37,558 nt of DNA from assembly GCA_964390625.1 (NCBI GenBank), contig CAYMID010000006.1, positions 1 through 37,558 of the forward strand, given 5' to 3'. The notes beneath the pieces are model-generated. The model did no database searches. It worked only from the letters and a program-made list of their open reading frames with translations, and was not told the DNA's origin. The DNA comes from 2-12-FULL-41-16 sp964390625. GTDB lineage: Bacteria; Patescibacteriota; Patescibacteriia; Magasanikbacterales; UBA922. The translations under genes and the position numbers were made by a program. This document shows positions 21,265 to 30,797 of the stretch, piece by piece; within the stretch, counting starts at the first letter, position 1, and each line of letters starts with the position of its first letter.

Positions 21265-22233
21265 ATGATGTCTGAAGCAATTCTCAATTTCCCCAAACAA
21301 TTTGCGTTCTCACCTGTGGTAGAGAACGCGGGCGCGCTGCGTCCGTTTACGCGCGTGTTAATTTGTGGTATGGGCGGCTCGCATTTGGCCGCGGATTTGT
21401 TGCCAATCTTGGTGCCTGACCGTCTGGTGCAAGTGCATTCGGATTATGGCTTGCCAGCGATTGATGATAGTGATCGGGCGCAAACGTTGGTGGTTTTGTC
21501 ATCGTATTCGGGGAATACCGAGGAAGTGCTCGAAGTAGCCGTCCAGGCTAAAGAGCAGGGACTTAATTGCGCGGTGATCGCGGTTGGTGGACAGCTTTTG
21601 GCCATGGCCAAAGCCAATAACTGGCCGTTTGTAGCGTTGCCTGATACTGGTATTCAGCCACGTTCGGCGATGGGTTTTTCGGTGCGGGCTTTGCTAACGG
21701 TGCTTGGCGAAACAGCAGCGCTGGAAGCTACGGCAGAATTCGCGCAGTTTGATGCGGCCAGTGTACGTGCAGCAGGGCAAGCCTTGGCGGCACGACTTAA
21801 GGACCATGTGCCAGTGATTTACGCGGCGCGCCCGTATTTTGCGATGGCCTATAACTGGAAAATTAAATGTAACGAAACTGGCAAAATTCCTGCGTTTTGT
21901 AACGCGGTGCCAGAACTGAATCACAATGAAATGAATGGTTTTGATTATAATGACGCTTCGCGTGAATTATCGCGACCATTTCACTTTATTTTTTTGGAGT
22001 CAGACTACGATCACCCCATGAACCAGAAGCGTTTTGCGGTGTTGGCCAAGTTGTATCAAGATCGACAGTTCTCAGTTGAACGCATTCGGTTAAATGGTCG
22101 CAGTGCGGCCGAGGCCGTTTTTGCTAATCTTTTGTTAGCAGATTGGACTGCCTTGCACATCGCCGAGGCGAATCAGGCCGAAGCTGAACAAGTGCCAATG
22201 GTCGAGGAATTTAAAAAATTAATTCGTGTATGA
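21265..22233 (+). CDS. bifunctional phosphoglucose/phosphomannose isomerase (SIS domain)
   Basis: This 322-residue protein has two SIS sugar-phosphate-binding halves. It matches the dual-function PGI/PMI family known from archaea and several bacteria, which interconvert fructose-6-P with glucose-6-P and mannose-6-P. Key parts are CGMGGSHLAADL near residue 30, SSYSGNTEE near 80, QPRSAMGFS near 131 and VPELNHNEMNGF with the likely catalytic Glu. It links central sugars to GDP-mannose-type precursors (a guanylyltransferase gene is at the window end). Two adjacent ATGs exist (21265 and 21268); an AAGGGG run six bases before the second could act as a Shine-Dalgarno sequence if the mRNA includes it. 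The stop overlaps the next ATG. Confidence 0.87.
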   Translation: MMSEAILNFPKQFAFSPVVENAGALRPFTRVLICGMGGSHLAADLLPILVPDRLVQVHSDYGLPAIDDSDRAQTLVVLSSYSGNTEEVLEVAVQAKEQGLNCAVIAVGGQLLAMAKANNWPFVALPDTGIQPRSAMGFSVRALLTVLGETAALEATAEFAQFDAASVRAAGQALAARLKDHVPVIYAARPYFAMAYNWKIKCNETGKIPAFCNAVPELNHNEMNGFDYNDASRELSRPFHFIFLESDYDHPMNQKRFAVLAKLYQDRQFSVERIRLNGRSAAEAVFANLLLADWTALHIAEANQAEAEQVPMVEEFKKLIRV

Positions 22234-22472
22234 AGTATATTTTAGGCTTGCTCGTGATTGCTCTTGGTGCAGTCATGGTGATTAAAACTGAATGGTTTTT
22301 GGAAAATTTTGGTCAGAGTAGTTGGGCTGAGGATAAATTAGGGAGCGGCGGCTCACGTTTGATGTACAAATTAATTGGTTTAGCAGCGATTATTTTGTCG
22401 CTTATGGCGATGACGGGCATGCTGGGCGAAGTGATAATTAGTGTATTTGGTGGTTTATTTGGTCTTAAATAA
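22230..22472 (+). CDS. hypothetical two-helix membrane protein
   Basis: This 80-residue protein is not recognised. It has a hydrophobic helix at residues 2-18, a polar loop with WFLENFGQSSWAEDKLG, and a second helix at about 48-75. The ATG overlaps the TGA of the isomerase gene (ATGA) and the next gene starts one base after its stop, so it is part of the same operon. No catalytic motif is visible. Immature pilin or transporter subunits of this size exist, but nothing here points to one. Confidence 0.65.
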   Translation: MKYILGLLVIALGAVMVIKTEWFLENFGQSSWAEDKLGSGGSRLMYKLIGLAAIILSLMAMTGMLGEVIISVFGGLFGLK

Positions 22473-22473
22473 T

Positions 22474-23028
22474 ATGACATACCATGCTGGCAACGCGGTA
22501 ATTGATCCGGAAATGTTGCTCGCCAAAAGTGGGGTGCGCGCTGGCATGCACGTGGCTGATTTTGGAACAGGAAGAACGGGGCATATTATTTTTCCCGCTG
22601 CCCGTATTGTTGGTGCGCATGGGGTTTTGTATGCGGTTGATTTGCAAAAAGACGTGTTAGAAACAATCGGACGACGTGCCAAACAAGAAGCCGTAAATAA
22701 TTTGTATCCAGTGTGGGGTGATATCCAAGTGAAAAATGGCGTGTTAATTCCACCACAAACACTCGACGTGGTGTTTATGGTTAATATTTTGTGGCGTTGT
22801 CCACATCCATTGGCGCCACTGACCGAGGCCTTGCGTTTGCTGCGACCAAAGGGCCGGCTAATCATTGTTGATTGGGTGATGGCCTTGGCCTCAGTGGGTC
22901 CAACCGAAACACAGCGATTGGATTTTTCGGCGTTAATTGCCGAAATTCGTCGTTTGGGTTTGGCGATTCAAGAAGATTTGATGATTAGTGAATATCATCG
23001 TGCTTTAATTGTATATCGACACGATTAA
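22474..23028 (+). CDS. class I SAM-dependent methyltransferase
   Basis: This 184-residue protein has a Rossmann methyltransferase core: motif I is HVADFGTGRTGHI (near 25-37), with LYAVDLQKDVLETI giving the acidic residue that binds SAM ribose, TLDVVFMVNIL as motif IV-like, and LRLLRPKGRLIIVDWV as motif VI. The start MTYHAGNAVIDPEMLL resembles arsenite/ubiquinone-type small methyltransferases and cyclic-nucleotide-free relatives; the substrate is unknown. ATG 22474 is one base after the previous stop; a frame extending to 22441 overlaps the preceding gene and is rejected. Confidence 0.8.
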   Translation: MTYHAGNAVIDPEMLLAKSGVRAGMHVADFGTGRTGHIIFPAARIVGAHGVLYAVDLQKDVLETIGRRAKQEAVNNLYPVWGDIQVKNGVLIPPQTLDVVFMVNILWRCPHPLAPLTEALRLLRPKGRLIIVDWVMALASVGPTETQRLDFSALIAEIRRLGLAIQEDLMISEYHRALIVYRHD

Positions 23029-23030
23029 CT

Positions 23031-23387
23031 ATGATACACAGGAGGGAAATCGGGGCGTGGGGTGAAGCGTTAGCCACAGTTTGGTTGGAAAAACAGAGGT
23101 ACATAATTATTGCTCGTAATTACTACACGCGGTGGGGCGAGATTGATATTGTGGCACGCAGGGGGCAGTGGCTTAGTTTTATTGAGGTTAAATTGCGCAC
23201 GCGTGGGCCTGGCTCGGCTGAACGCGCGATTACACCAACCAAACGAGCGCATTGGCAGCGCGCCGCGCAGTGGTTTTGTGTTAAGGAAAGCATCGCTGCA
23301 GACAGAGCTATTGTATTTGAACAAATTAGTTTGTATGTGGACCGGACTACAAAAGTGGTGCACTGCCGCAAATACCTCGTTTTCTAA
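23031..23387 (+). CDS. YraN/UPF0102 family nuclease-fold protein
   Basis: This 118-residue protein matches the UPF0102 (YraN) family, which has a restriction-endonuclease-like fold. The catalytic-type residues are in WGEIDIVARRGQWLSFIEVK: Glu37, Asp39, Glu52 and Lys54. The GAWGEALATVWLEKQRY start is typical. Family function is unproven; a role in Holliday junction or DNA processing has been suggested from fold and neighbourhood. It begins two bases after the methyltransferase stop. The next gene's likely start overlaps its 3' end. Confidence 0.88.
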   Translation: MIHRREIGAWGEALATVWLEKQRYIIIARNYYTRWGEIDIVARRGQWLSFIEVKLRTRGPGSAERAITPTKRAHWQRAAQWFCVKESIAADRAIVFEQISLYVDRTTKVVHCRKYLVF

Positions 23388-24786
23388 AACGTTTACGTTT
23401 GAGTCCTGGCGTGTGGGCACTATTTTGGGTGCATTTATTGTAGGAATTTTGTATAGTTTGTCACGGGTGTTTTGGTTTGTTCGTTATGGCGTGCTTGGTT
23501 TTGGGTACGATACCGGTATTTATCGTCACATCATTAATGGGTATTGGGAAAAAAGAGGGCAGAATCTGGTTCCGTTCGGATTCGCACGGATTACTAATTT
23601 TTTTCGTTGGTTGGGAATTCCTACTGATTTTATTTTGATTGGTGGATACATGCTGGCCGCGGTTTTGTTGGGTGTGGCCGTGTATCTTGTTTTGAAAAAA
23701 AATAGCAATCGTCGTGCAGGTTTGATCGGAGTATTTTTGGTAGCAACCTCGTTAACACAAATTGAATTTTATCATTGGTTTTATTTTCGAAATCTACTCG
23801 CGGCCGGATTGGTTTTGCTTGCGATCGCGTACTGTGATCGACCGTGGTTAAGCGGTGTTTTGCTTGGTTTGGTGGGAATTATTCACCCGATTTCATTGGT
23901 ACCAATCGTATGTGTGTTGGTAGTTCGGATGGTAAGAAATAAATTGTTTACCGTAACTGTGCTGCAAACATTGATTGTGGCTGGAGTAATTACTCTAATT
24001 GGTAATTGGTCGGAATGGTTACTGTATCTAAAACCATTTTGGCAATACCACGGATTGACTAGTAAAGCCATAACAACATCGCCTGAGTTTAGTGGCCAGT
24101 TTATTTCCTGGCAACAATGGTTGCGATGGTCGTGGCCATATGTATCTATCGCTATCCCGGGTATTTGGTTAGCACGGCGTACATTAGCTCTATTGTGGGG
24201 CTTGGGATTGTTGGCGATTGTGGGGGTGGCGGTACAAGTGTTGTTTTATCGTCGATTAGTCGTGTGGCTTGATTTAGCTGCAATTATAGGGGCAGCCATA
24301 TTTGTGGAATATGTTTGGCAACGTTGGCGGTTGGCGTGGATAGTTGCCGGATTATGTGGAGTAGGTATGATAGTTTATGCGAGCATGGGTTTGGTACGAT
24401 ATGCACCAGCTATGTCGCAATTGGATTGGTTGGTAATGCAGCAATTGAATTCGCTGCCGCCGCAGTCTTTGGTTATGACTATTACTTCACAATATGCTCC
24501 GTGGTTATACGGATACACGAATCAACGAATTATTGCTCCGGGTATGCTCGATGAAAATGTTTGGAATCAAGCCCAGTGGAAAGTGTTTTGGAATACGCGC
24601 GAATTATCGGAGCGGGCAAAATTACTTACATATTACCCTGAGCCGCAACTGTATATTTTTTTGGGGCATGACCAAACACAGTTTGGAGTATTGTTTGATG
24701 CTGACCCACAATTTACGCCATTGTCGACACAGATTTGGCAATATACTAATCCTGGTTATCCACACAATTTTGATTCGAATAAATAA
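23335..24786 (+). CDS. polytopic membrane protein, GT-C-like glycosyltransferase candidate
   Basis: This protein has about 483 residues from ATG 23335, or 457 from GTG 23413; the longer frame back to 23110 overlaps yraN and is rejected. It has about nine or ten hydrophobic helices followed by a soluble C-terminal part of about 110 residues containing QYAPWLYGYTNQR and TYYPEPQLYIFLGHDQTQ. The first extracellular loop has GYDTGIYRHIINGYWEKR, with an acidic residue where GT-C glycosyltransferases place their catalytic Asp, and the transmembrane layout fits that superfamily. No family-specific motif is recognised, so the assignment is tentative. It probably acts on lipid-linked sugars in the cell envelope, and it lies near other envelope genes. 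Confidence 0.6.
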   Translation: MWTGLQKWCTAANTSFSKTFTFESWRVGTILGAFIVGILYSLSRVFWFVRYGVLGFGYDTGIYRHIINGYWEKRGQNLVPFGFARITNFFRWLGIPTDFILIGGYMLAAVLLGVAVYLVLKKNSNRRAGLIGVFLVATSLTQIEFYHWFYFRNLLAAGLVLLAIAYCDRPWLSGVLLGLVGIIHPISLVPIVCVLVVRMVRNKLFTVTVLQTLIVAGVITLIGNWSEWLLYLKPFWQYHGLTSKAITTSPEFSGQFISWQQWLRWSWPYVSIAIPGIWLARRTLALLWGLGLLAIVGVAVQVLFYRRLVVWLDLAAIIGAAIFVEYVWQRWRLAWIVAGLCGVGMIVYASMGLVRYAPAMSQLDWLVMQQLNSLPPQSLVMTITSQYAPWLYGYTNQRIIAPGMLDENVWNQAQWKVFWNTRELSERAKLLTYYPEPQLYIFLGHDQTQFGVLFDADPQFTPLSTQIWQYTNPGYPHNFDSNK

Positions 24787-24790
24787 TTAA

Positions 24791-24819
24791 TTGTGCTGAG
24801 TGAGCCAGAGTGGTATAAT
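24791..24819 (+). promoter_or_regulatory. promoter of the CARDB-like/clpC-like genes
   Basis: TTGTGC and TATAAT are 17 bp apart and TGG precedes the perfect -10 (extended). The predicted leader is about 20 bases and includes a weak AGG. Confidence 0.75.
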
Positions 24820-24845
24820 GGGTCTATTATTATTAGGTAATTTTT

Positions 24846-25670
<825 letters not shown>

Positions 25671-25686
25671 AACTACCTATGAGGTT

Positions 25687-26816
25687 ATGCAATTCTTACC
25701 CCAAGATTTACCTGGTGTATTGCGTCTAGTTGGTTCGATTTTTCTGATTGCCGGTACAACCTGGTATTTGTTTGCACGACGTCAAGAAACCAGTGGGAGC
25801 AAGTTTTCGTTTGGACGCAGTAATTCGCCAACACCAACACTTGATTTGTACGCACTTGACCTGTCGCGGGCTGCGCAAGAAGGGCGGATTGATCCTGTCG
25901 TCGGACGCGATATTGAAATCGCCCGCGTAACCCAAGTGTTAACACGTCGCACCAAAAATAACGTAATTTTAATGGGTCCGCCAGGGGTTGGCAAGACAGC
26001 AATTGTCGAGGGACTGGCTCTAAAGATTGTGACGGGTGATGTACCGTCAGTTTTGATTGGCAAACGTCTTTTGTCATTACAAATTGCCGAATTACTGGCG
26101 GGCACCAAGTACCGCGGTGAATTCGAAGAACGTATTAAACATTTGGTGGAAGAATTGCGCGCATCAGAACGTACCGTAATTTTGTTTATCGACGAGATTC
26201 ATACGGTCATGCAGACGCGTGGCGCCGAAGGTTCGGTCAATTTGTCTGACATACTTAAACCAGCCTTGGCACGTGGTGATTTGCAGTTAATTGGCGCCAC
26301 CACCGAAAAAGAGTACCGGCAATATATTCAGCCCGAAGAAAGTTGGGATCGGCGGTTCCAGCCAGTGTTGGTTGATGAGCCATCGGTTAAAGAATCGATC
26401 AAGATTTTGCACGGTGTCAAAAAGAATTACGAAACCTTTCATCGAGTTACGTTTACTGACGATGCACTTAATGCTGCCGTGAGATTGTCAGCTGAATATA
26501 TTAAGGGTCGTCGGTTGCCAGACAAGGCGATTGATGTAATTGATGAGGCTGCGGCCATGATTAATGTGCAAAATGGTAACCATGACCATGCTGCGGCCTT
26601 ACTGCATGGAGCTGGGGCACGGGCGGCGACTGACAATGAGATTGAATCACCAAAGCTTGAAAAACTTAAGGCTAAATTGGCTGATTTACAAAATCAAGAA
26701 ACAACCGTCACTGATGAAAAAACTTTGCGAGGTTTGCGTCGCGAGATTGTAAGTGTGGTAAAATCAATTGAAACACAAGAAAAAAAGGAACGGACTTCGG
26801 CTGGGTGGCCCACAGT
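25687..26816 (+). CDS. membrane-anchored ClpC-type AAA+ ATPase (truncated by assembly gap)
   Basis: The 377 visible residues begin with a hydrophobic helix (about 11-30) where Clp ATPases normally have the Clp N adaptor domain, so this protein is probably anchored in the membrane. The first AAA+ module follows: Walker A GPPGVGKT (97-104), the pore-loop-like GTKYRGEFEERI (139-150), Walker B ILFIDEIH (165-172) and the RRFQPVLVDEP region. A coiled segment after residue 300 ends in GWPTV, the usual lead-in to the second AAA+ module, which would lie in or past the 100-N gap. No stop codon is seen. Whether it works with ClpP or alone is unknown. The start is placed at ATG 25687. Confidence 0.82.
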
Positions 26817-26916
26817 NNNNNNNNNNNNNNNNNNNNNNNNNNNNNNNNNNNNNNNNNNNNNNNNNNNNNNNNNNNNNNNNNNNNNNNNNNNNNNNNNNNN
26901 NNNNNNNNNNNNNNNN
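26817..26916. other. assembly gap, 100 N
   Basis: There are exactly 100 N, a conventional placeholder whose real size is unknown. It interrupts the clpC-like gene on the left and an exported protein gene on the right, so the true distance and any gene between them cannot be told. Confidence 0.98.
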
Positions 26917-27764
26917 TGCGCTCTTTGACTTTTAATGTGCTTAGGGCTACTGAGTCTGGTTGGGAGGGTGATCCGACTGGTTGTGGATTAGCAAAATATA
27001 GTTTGACCACTGCGACGGGGCAGCCATTAGCCTTAAGTAGTAAACAAATTGGTGATGGTTCGGCAGTACAATTTGTACTCGGTTCACCATTGGTGGTAAC
27101 AGGTTCAGTTACAGTGCAGTTACGAGCGAACGCTTTTTGGCCCGAAGCCATCAATCCGGCCAATGTCCAAAATTTACAAGGCTGCCGTTTTTTGCCAATT
27201 TTGGCAGACAATAATCTCGATTTGGTTGACGAAAAACAACAGTCAATCGTAGTGTCAGGCGGGCCTGTGTATGGTGCTCTGACTGAAATTGCAGTCGCCT
27301 TGCCACAAGTAAGTTGGGTGGGTGGTGCTTCGACTACGGTATTATCTACGGATGGTGACCAAATTACCCTAGCGCGATTAGCGATTACTAATCGCAGTGA
27401 ACAAAATCAAACTGTGAATGTTGATTCGATCCCATTTTTAGTGCGTAGTAATGCGGTGGCAAGCGGGACGCTTGAGTTTAAGGTCGCCCCACGTAACGGT
27501 GAAGCGTACACCGAGACTTTGTTGCCCGAGGAGTGGCAGACCCAAAATACGGTATTGGCCCAGGCGGCTGGGGCAGGTGACTGGGTCGTGGCCCCAAATC
27601 AGACACTGGAATTGCAAATCTCGGTTCGTGGCCAGCTGACTGGACAACCAGGTTGGTTTGCCTGCACTTCGATCCCCGCTGATTCGGAATTGGGCTGGAA
27701 TTTGGGCGAAACTACCCAAACTACCCCGGTTCGCTTGCCCGAAGTGTGTGTAGTCAAGCCGTAA
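26917..27764 (+). CDS. 3' part of an exported beta-rich protein
   Basis: About 282 C-terminal residues are visible and the start is lost in the gap. They are rich in Thr, Val, Ser and Gly with alternating hydrophobic strands (VRLPEVCVVKP at the end, ITNRSEQNQTVNVDSIPFLV in the middle), as in extracellular beta-sandwich proteins, and contain four cysteines. The repeated pattern of Leu/Val-Gly strands resembles surface or adhesin-like proteins, but no family is recognised. It ends just before the nusA promoter. Confidence 0.6.
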
Positions 27765-27772
27765 ACCACTAT

Positions 27773-27801
27773 TTGACAAAATTACCTGGATATGGTAATA
27801 T
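27773..27801 (+). promoter_or_regulatory. promoter of nusA
   Basis: TTGACA and TAATAT are 17 bp apart with TATGG before the -10. Predicted start is near 27808, about 71 bases before the nusA ATG. Confidence 0.8.
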
Positions 27802-27813
27802 TTGACTATTACT

Positions 27814-27840
27814 GGTAGCTATAACATAGCTGCTTTTTTT
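27814..27840 (+). terminator. hairpin with T-run in the nusA leader (possible attenuator)
   Basis: AGCTAT-AAC-ATAGCT extends by G-C and G-T pairs to about 8-9 bp and is followed by seven T (27834-27840). It starts about six bases after the predicted transcription start, so termination here would yield an RNA of about 33 bases and stop nusA expression. It may instead end the upstream exported-protein transcript. Confidence 0.65.
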
Positions 27841-27878
27841 ATGGGTAAATTTTACTTGTTAATTATTGTCTTGTAAGT

Positions 27879-29093
27879 ATGTCCGAAATTACTAAAGCAA
27901 TTCAAATTTTGTGCGATGACAAGGGTTTGCAGTACGATACGGTGATGGAAGCGCTCGAAGCCGCTTTGGCCGCAGCGTATCGCAAAGACTTTGGCAACCG
28001 ACAACAAAACATCAAGGTTAAGTTTGATGCCGAAACTGGCGACATGAAAGTGTGGGATGAGAAGGTAGTCGTGGCCGATATCCCAGCCGAAGAATTAGAA
28101 GCGGCTCAGGTTAAATTGGCCGAACGTCGCGAGGAGGCTCGCAAAGAAGGACGTGAACTGACTGATGAAGAGGCGACTGATTTGGTGCAGTTTAATCCAA
28201 AAACCGAAATGATGCTCACAGAAGCCAAGGAGCACAAAAAGAACGCTGAAGTTGGCGAAACATTGATTATTGATTTGCCAGTGCCAGGTGACTTTGGTCG
28301 CATGGCTGCACAAACTGCCAAACAAGTGATTATCCAAAAGATTCGCGAGGCCGAGCGCACTAGTGTGATGGCTGACTTCAAACAACAAGAAGGTACGATT
28401 GTGCATGGATTTGTACAACGTTTTGACCGCAGTGGCACGTTGATTATTGATTTGGGTAAAGTGACTGGGATTGTGCCACCAGAACACCAGATTCGCCGCG
28501 AACATTTTAAATTAGGCACACGTACCAAATTTTACGTGGTGTCAGTTGGTATGGGTGCGCGCGGCCCAGAGATCGTATTGTCGCGCGCTGACAAACGTAT
28601 GGTCGAAGTAATTTTTGCCCAAGAAATCCCAGAAATTGCGAGTGGCGACGTACAGATTCGTGGAATCGCCCGTGATGCTGGAGGTCGTTCCAAAGTAGCG
28701 GTTTCGACCGAGGACGAAGGGATTGACCCAATCGGCGCTTGTATTGGTCAGCGCGGTAGCCGCATCACTACCATTATCGAAGAGCTGGGTGGTGAAAAAG
28801 TGGATATTATTCAATACAGTCCAGATGCCGTGGCTTACATTAAGCAGGCCCTGGCTCCAGCCAAAGTAAGTGAGGTAGTTTTGGATGAAGCTGACAAAAC
28901 CGCTGTGGCACAGGTGGTTCCTGATCAATTCTCTTTGGCCATTGGTCGTGAAGGCCAAAACGTTCGTTTGGCCTCGGACCTGACTGGTTGGAAAATTACC
29001 GTTCAGGAAATTGGCGGCAGTGGTTTAAGTACTGATGGCGAAAACGAATTACCAGCAGTAACTGAAACTGCGCCAGAAATTGCAGCTGAATAA
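27879..29093 (+). CDS. nusA: transcription termination/antitermination factor NusA
   Basis: This 404-residue protein has the NusA order: an N-terminal RNA-polymerase-binding domain (MSEITKAIQILCDDKGLQY...), an S1 domain (GTIVHGFVQRFDRSGTLIIDLGK, near 170-192) and KH domains (CIGQRGSRITTIIEELGGEK, then VVPDQFSLAIGREGQNVRLAS). A charged insertion (about 60-120, Lys/Glu-rich) enlarges the first domain relative to classic NusA. The C-terminus is short and acidic (ELPAVTETAPEIAAE), without the AR repeats of proteobacteria. It binds nascent RNA and polymerase to promote pausing or antitermination. Its own leader carries a terminator-like hairpin, so autoregulation is plausible. yidC starts five bases after the stop. 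Confidence 0.95.
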   Translation: MSEITKAIQILCDDKGLQYDTVMEALEAALAAAYRKDFGNRQQNIKVKFDAETGDMKVWDEKVVVADIPAEELEAAQVKLAERREEARKEGRELTDEEATDLVQFNPKTEMMLTEAKEHKKNAEVGETLIIDLPVPGDFGRMAAQTAKQVIIQKIREAERTSVMADFKQQEGTIVHGFVQRFDRSGTLIIDLGKVTGIVPPEHQIRREHFKLGTRTKFYVVSVGMGARGPEIVLSRADKRMVEVIFAQEIPEIASGDVQIRGIARDAGGRSKVAVSTEDEGIDPIGACIGQRGSRITTIIEELGGEKVDIIQYSPDAVAYIKQALAPAKVSEVVLDEADKTAVAQVVPDQFSLAIGREGQNVRLASDLTGWKITVQEIGGSGLSTDGENELPAVTETAPEIAAE

Positions 29094-29098
29094 TTTGT

Positions 29099-29803
29099 AT
29101 GCAAGCACTATTCCAAGCAGCAATTTACCAACCAATTTTTAATTTGTTGGTTGGTCTATACAACATCATTCCGGACATGGGTGTGGTGATTGCCGTGGTC
29201 ACTTTGTTTATCAAGTTGGTGCTTTGGCCTTTAACCGCTTCTTCGATCAAGGCACAAAAAGCCATGTCCGAATTACAGCCAAAATTAGAAGAGTTAAAAA
29301 TTAAATTTAAAGATGACCAACAGCAGTTGGCCCAAGAAACCATGCGGATTTACAAGGAAAACAAGGTAAATCCATTTGGTTCGTGCTTACCACTGTTGAT
29401 TCAGTTGCCAATTTTCTTGGCATTGTACTGGGCGTTAAGTGCTGGTCTGTCCTCGCAAAATTTTGATTTGTTGTATTCGTTTGTCAAGAATCCAGGCACG
29501 ATTAATACTGTTTCGTTGGGTTTGTTTAATTTGAATAATGCTAGTTATGTATTGGCAATCTTGGCTGGCGCTGCCCAGTTTTGGCAGGCCAAGATGTTAA
29601 TTCATCGCAAACCACCACAGGCCGCTGGCGAAGGTGGCAAAGACGAAAGCATGGCTGCCATGATGAATAAACAAATGCTGTACATGATGCCATTGTTAAC
29701 TGTAATCATTGGTTTTAAACTGCCAAGTGGGTTAGCACTCTATTGGTTTATTTCAACCGTTTTAACGGTGTTGCAGCAAAAAATTCTCTTTAAAAAGAAA
29801 TAA
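29099..29803 (+). CDS. yidC: membrane protein insertase YidC/Oxa1 family
   Basis: This 234-residue protein is the short YidC form (about 230-260), without the periplasmic domain of proteobacterial YidC. It has an N-terminal segment, then about five hydrophobic helices; the hydrophilic-groove helix reads TLFIKLVLWPLT, with Lys where an Arg is usual, followed by a charged cytoplasmic hairpin (SSIKAQKAMSELQPKLEELKIKF...), and NPFGSCLPLLIQLPIFLALYWAL is the family signature. It inserts membrane proteins with or without SecYEG. It follows nusA within five bases and ends at a terminator. Confidence 0.94.
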   Translation: MQALFQAAIYQPIFNLLVGLYNIIPDMGVVIAVVTLFIKLVLWPLTASSIKAQKAMSELQPKLEELKIKFKDDQQQLAQETMRIYKENKVNPFGSCLPLLIQLPIFLALYWALSAGLSSQNFDLLYSFVKNPGTINTVSLGLFNLNNASYVLAILAGAAQFWQAKMLIHRKPPQAAGEGGKDESMAAMMNKQMLYMMPLLTVIIGFKLPSGLALYWFISTVLTVLQQKILFKKK

Positions 29804-29824
29804 CCGGCTTTGGCCGGTTTTTCT
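29802..29824 (+). terminator. terminator after yidC
   Basis: AACCGGC-TTTG-GCCGGTT forms a 7-bp stem followed by TTTTTC; the stop codon of yidC overlaps its first bases. Confidence 0.85.
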
Positions 29825-29841
29825 TTTGGACGTGGTTACGG

Positions 29842-29847
29842 TACACT
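29842..29847 (+). promoter_or_regulatory. -10 box of the nucleotidyltransferase-fold gene
   Basis: TACACT ends eight bases before the ATG at 29856, so the transcript would begin at or within a few bases of the start codon. The -35 (TTTTCT region) is poor. An AGAGG just before the start could be an alternative ribosome signal if the mRNA starts further upstream. Confidence 0.4.
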
Positions 29848-29855
29848 AGAGGCCT

Positions 29856-30797
29856 ATGCGTACGTTGGCCGAATCGATTATTGATACTCTTGCGTTTTTC
29901 GCAATTTTTGATTGGCCATTAACTTCGACCGAAGTGTACCAATGGCTGTGGCAGCCGCCAGCAAATACCACGCCAAGTGCAGTTTTGTTGACGCTGGCAG
30001 ATTTAGCGAATAGACAGGTTATTGAAACTGGTGGGGGATATTTTTGTTTGTCTGGGATCGAGGCAGCCCTGGAGCGGCGGCGTGGAGCCCACTGGTTGGT
30101 GGAACATAAAATGCAGCGTGCCCGTCGCGCTTTGTGGTGGACAACGTGGGTGCCATTTTTACGTGCCGTATTTATTTGTAATACCGTTGCATTTGGTTGG
30201 CCGCGAGCCCAGAGTGACATTGATGTGTTCGTAGTGGTTAAACGCGGTCGATTGTGGCTTACGCGTGCTTTATTTACTGGTGCGATTGCATTATCAGGGT
30301 ATCGACGTCATGGACAAAAAGTGGCCGATCGGGTGTGTTTGAGTTTTTATATTACCGATGATGTGCTAGATTTGGAGCCAGTGAAAAAAAGTGTCGAAGA
30401 TGTGTTGTTAACGTATTGGGTGTTATTTTTACACCCACTGTATGATCCAGAACAGTTGGCCCACACAATTCGTTTGGCTAATCAGTGGGCCGTAAACACC
30501 GTGCCCATGGCACCGTCTGACACCACTGTGCACCCTTATGCGCCGCACTATTATTTTGAGAAAATTAAAAAAATGTTAGCCCAAATGTTGGGTGGTTCAG
30601 TTGGGGATTATGCCAATTATTGGGCTGGCGTGTGGCAAAAACAAAAAATGCAGCGCAATCACGAGAGTGTACAAAATTATCCAGATAGTCGGGTGGTGGT
30701 TTCGGATACAATGTTGAAATTTCACGAAAATGATCGTCGGGATTTGTATCGCGAACAGTGGAATACGCACCGCGCCGCGGCCAAAGCACGTTTATGA
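29856..30797 (+). CDS. nucleotidyltransferase-fold protein with N-terminal winged helix
   Basis: This 313-residue protein has an N-terminal winged-helix-like part (residues 1-75, TLAFFAIFDWPLTSTEVYQWL) and a nucleotidyltransferase-type core with FGWPRAQSDIDVFVVVKRGRLWLTR (about 113-137): the SDIDVF motif gives the two metal-binding aspartates. A Tyr/His-rich C-terminal part follows. Similar fold proteins act in antitoxins, tRNA nucleotidyltransfer and antibiotic modification, but none can be chosen. It is the first gene before the O-antigen-ligase-like gene; their coding regions overlap by four bases, suggesting a shared envelope-related role (inference). Confidence 0.6.
   Translation: MRTLAESIIDTLAFFAIFDWPLTSTEVYQWLWQPPANTTPSAVLLTLADLANRQVIETGGGYFCLSGIEAALERRRGAHWLVEHKMQRARRALWWTTWVPFLRAVFICNTVAFGWPRAQSDIDVFVVVKRGRLWLTRALFTGAIALSGYRRHGQKVADRVCLSFYITDDVLDLEPVKKSVEDVLLTYWVLFLHPLYDPEQLAHTIRLANQWAVNTVPMAPSDTTVHPYAPHYYFEKIKKMLAQMLGGSVGDYANYWAGVWQKQKMQRNHESVQNYPDSRVVVSDTMLKFHENDRRDLYREQWNTHRAAAKARL

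Noticed and set aside
23110..23334. N-terminal extension of the GT-C-like protein within yraN
   Set aside because: This part is the yraN coding sequence read in another frame; yraN has clear catalytic residues, and a normal hydrophobic start follows later.
27841..27876. 11-codon leader peptide (MGKFYLLIIVL) before nusA
   Set aside because: It is short and begins right after the T-run without a Shine-Dalgarno motif; no run of regulatory codons is seen, so chance is likely.
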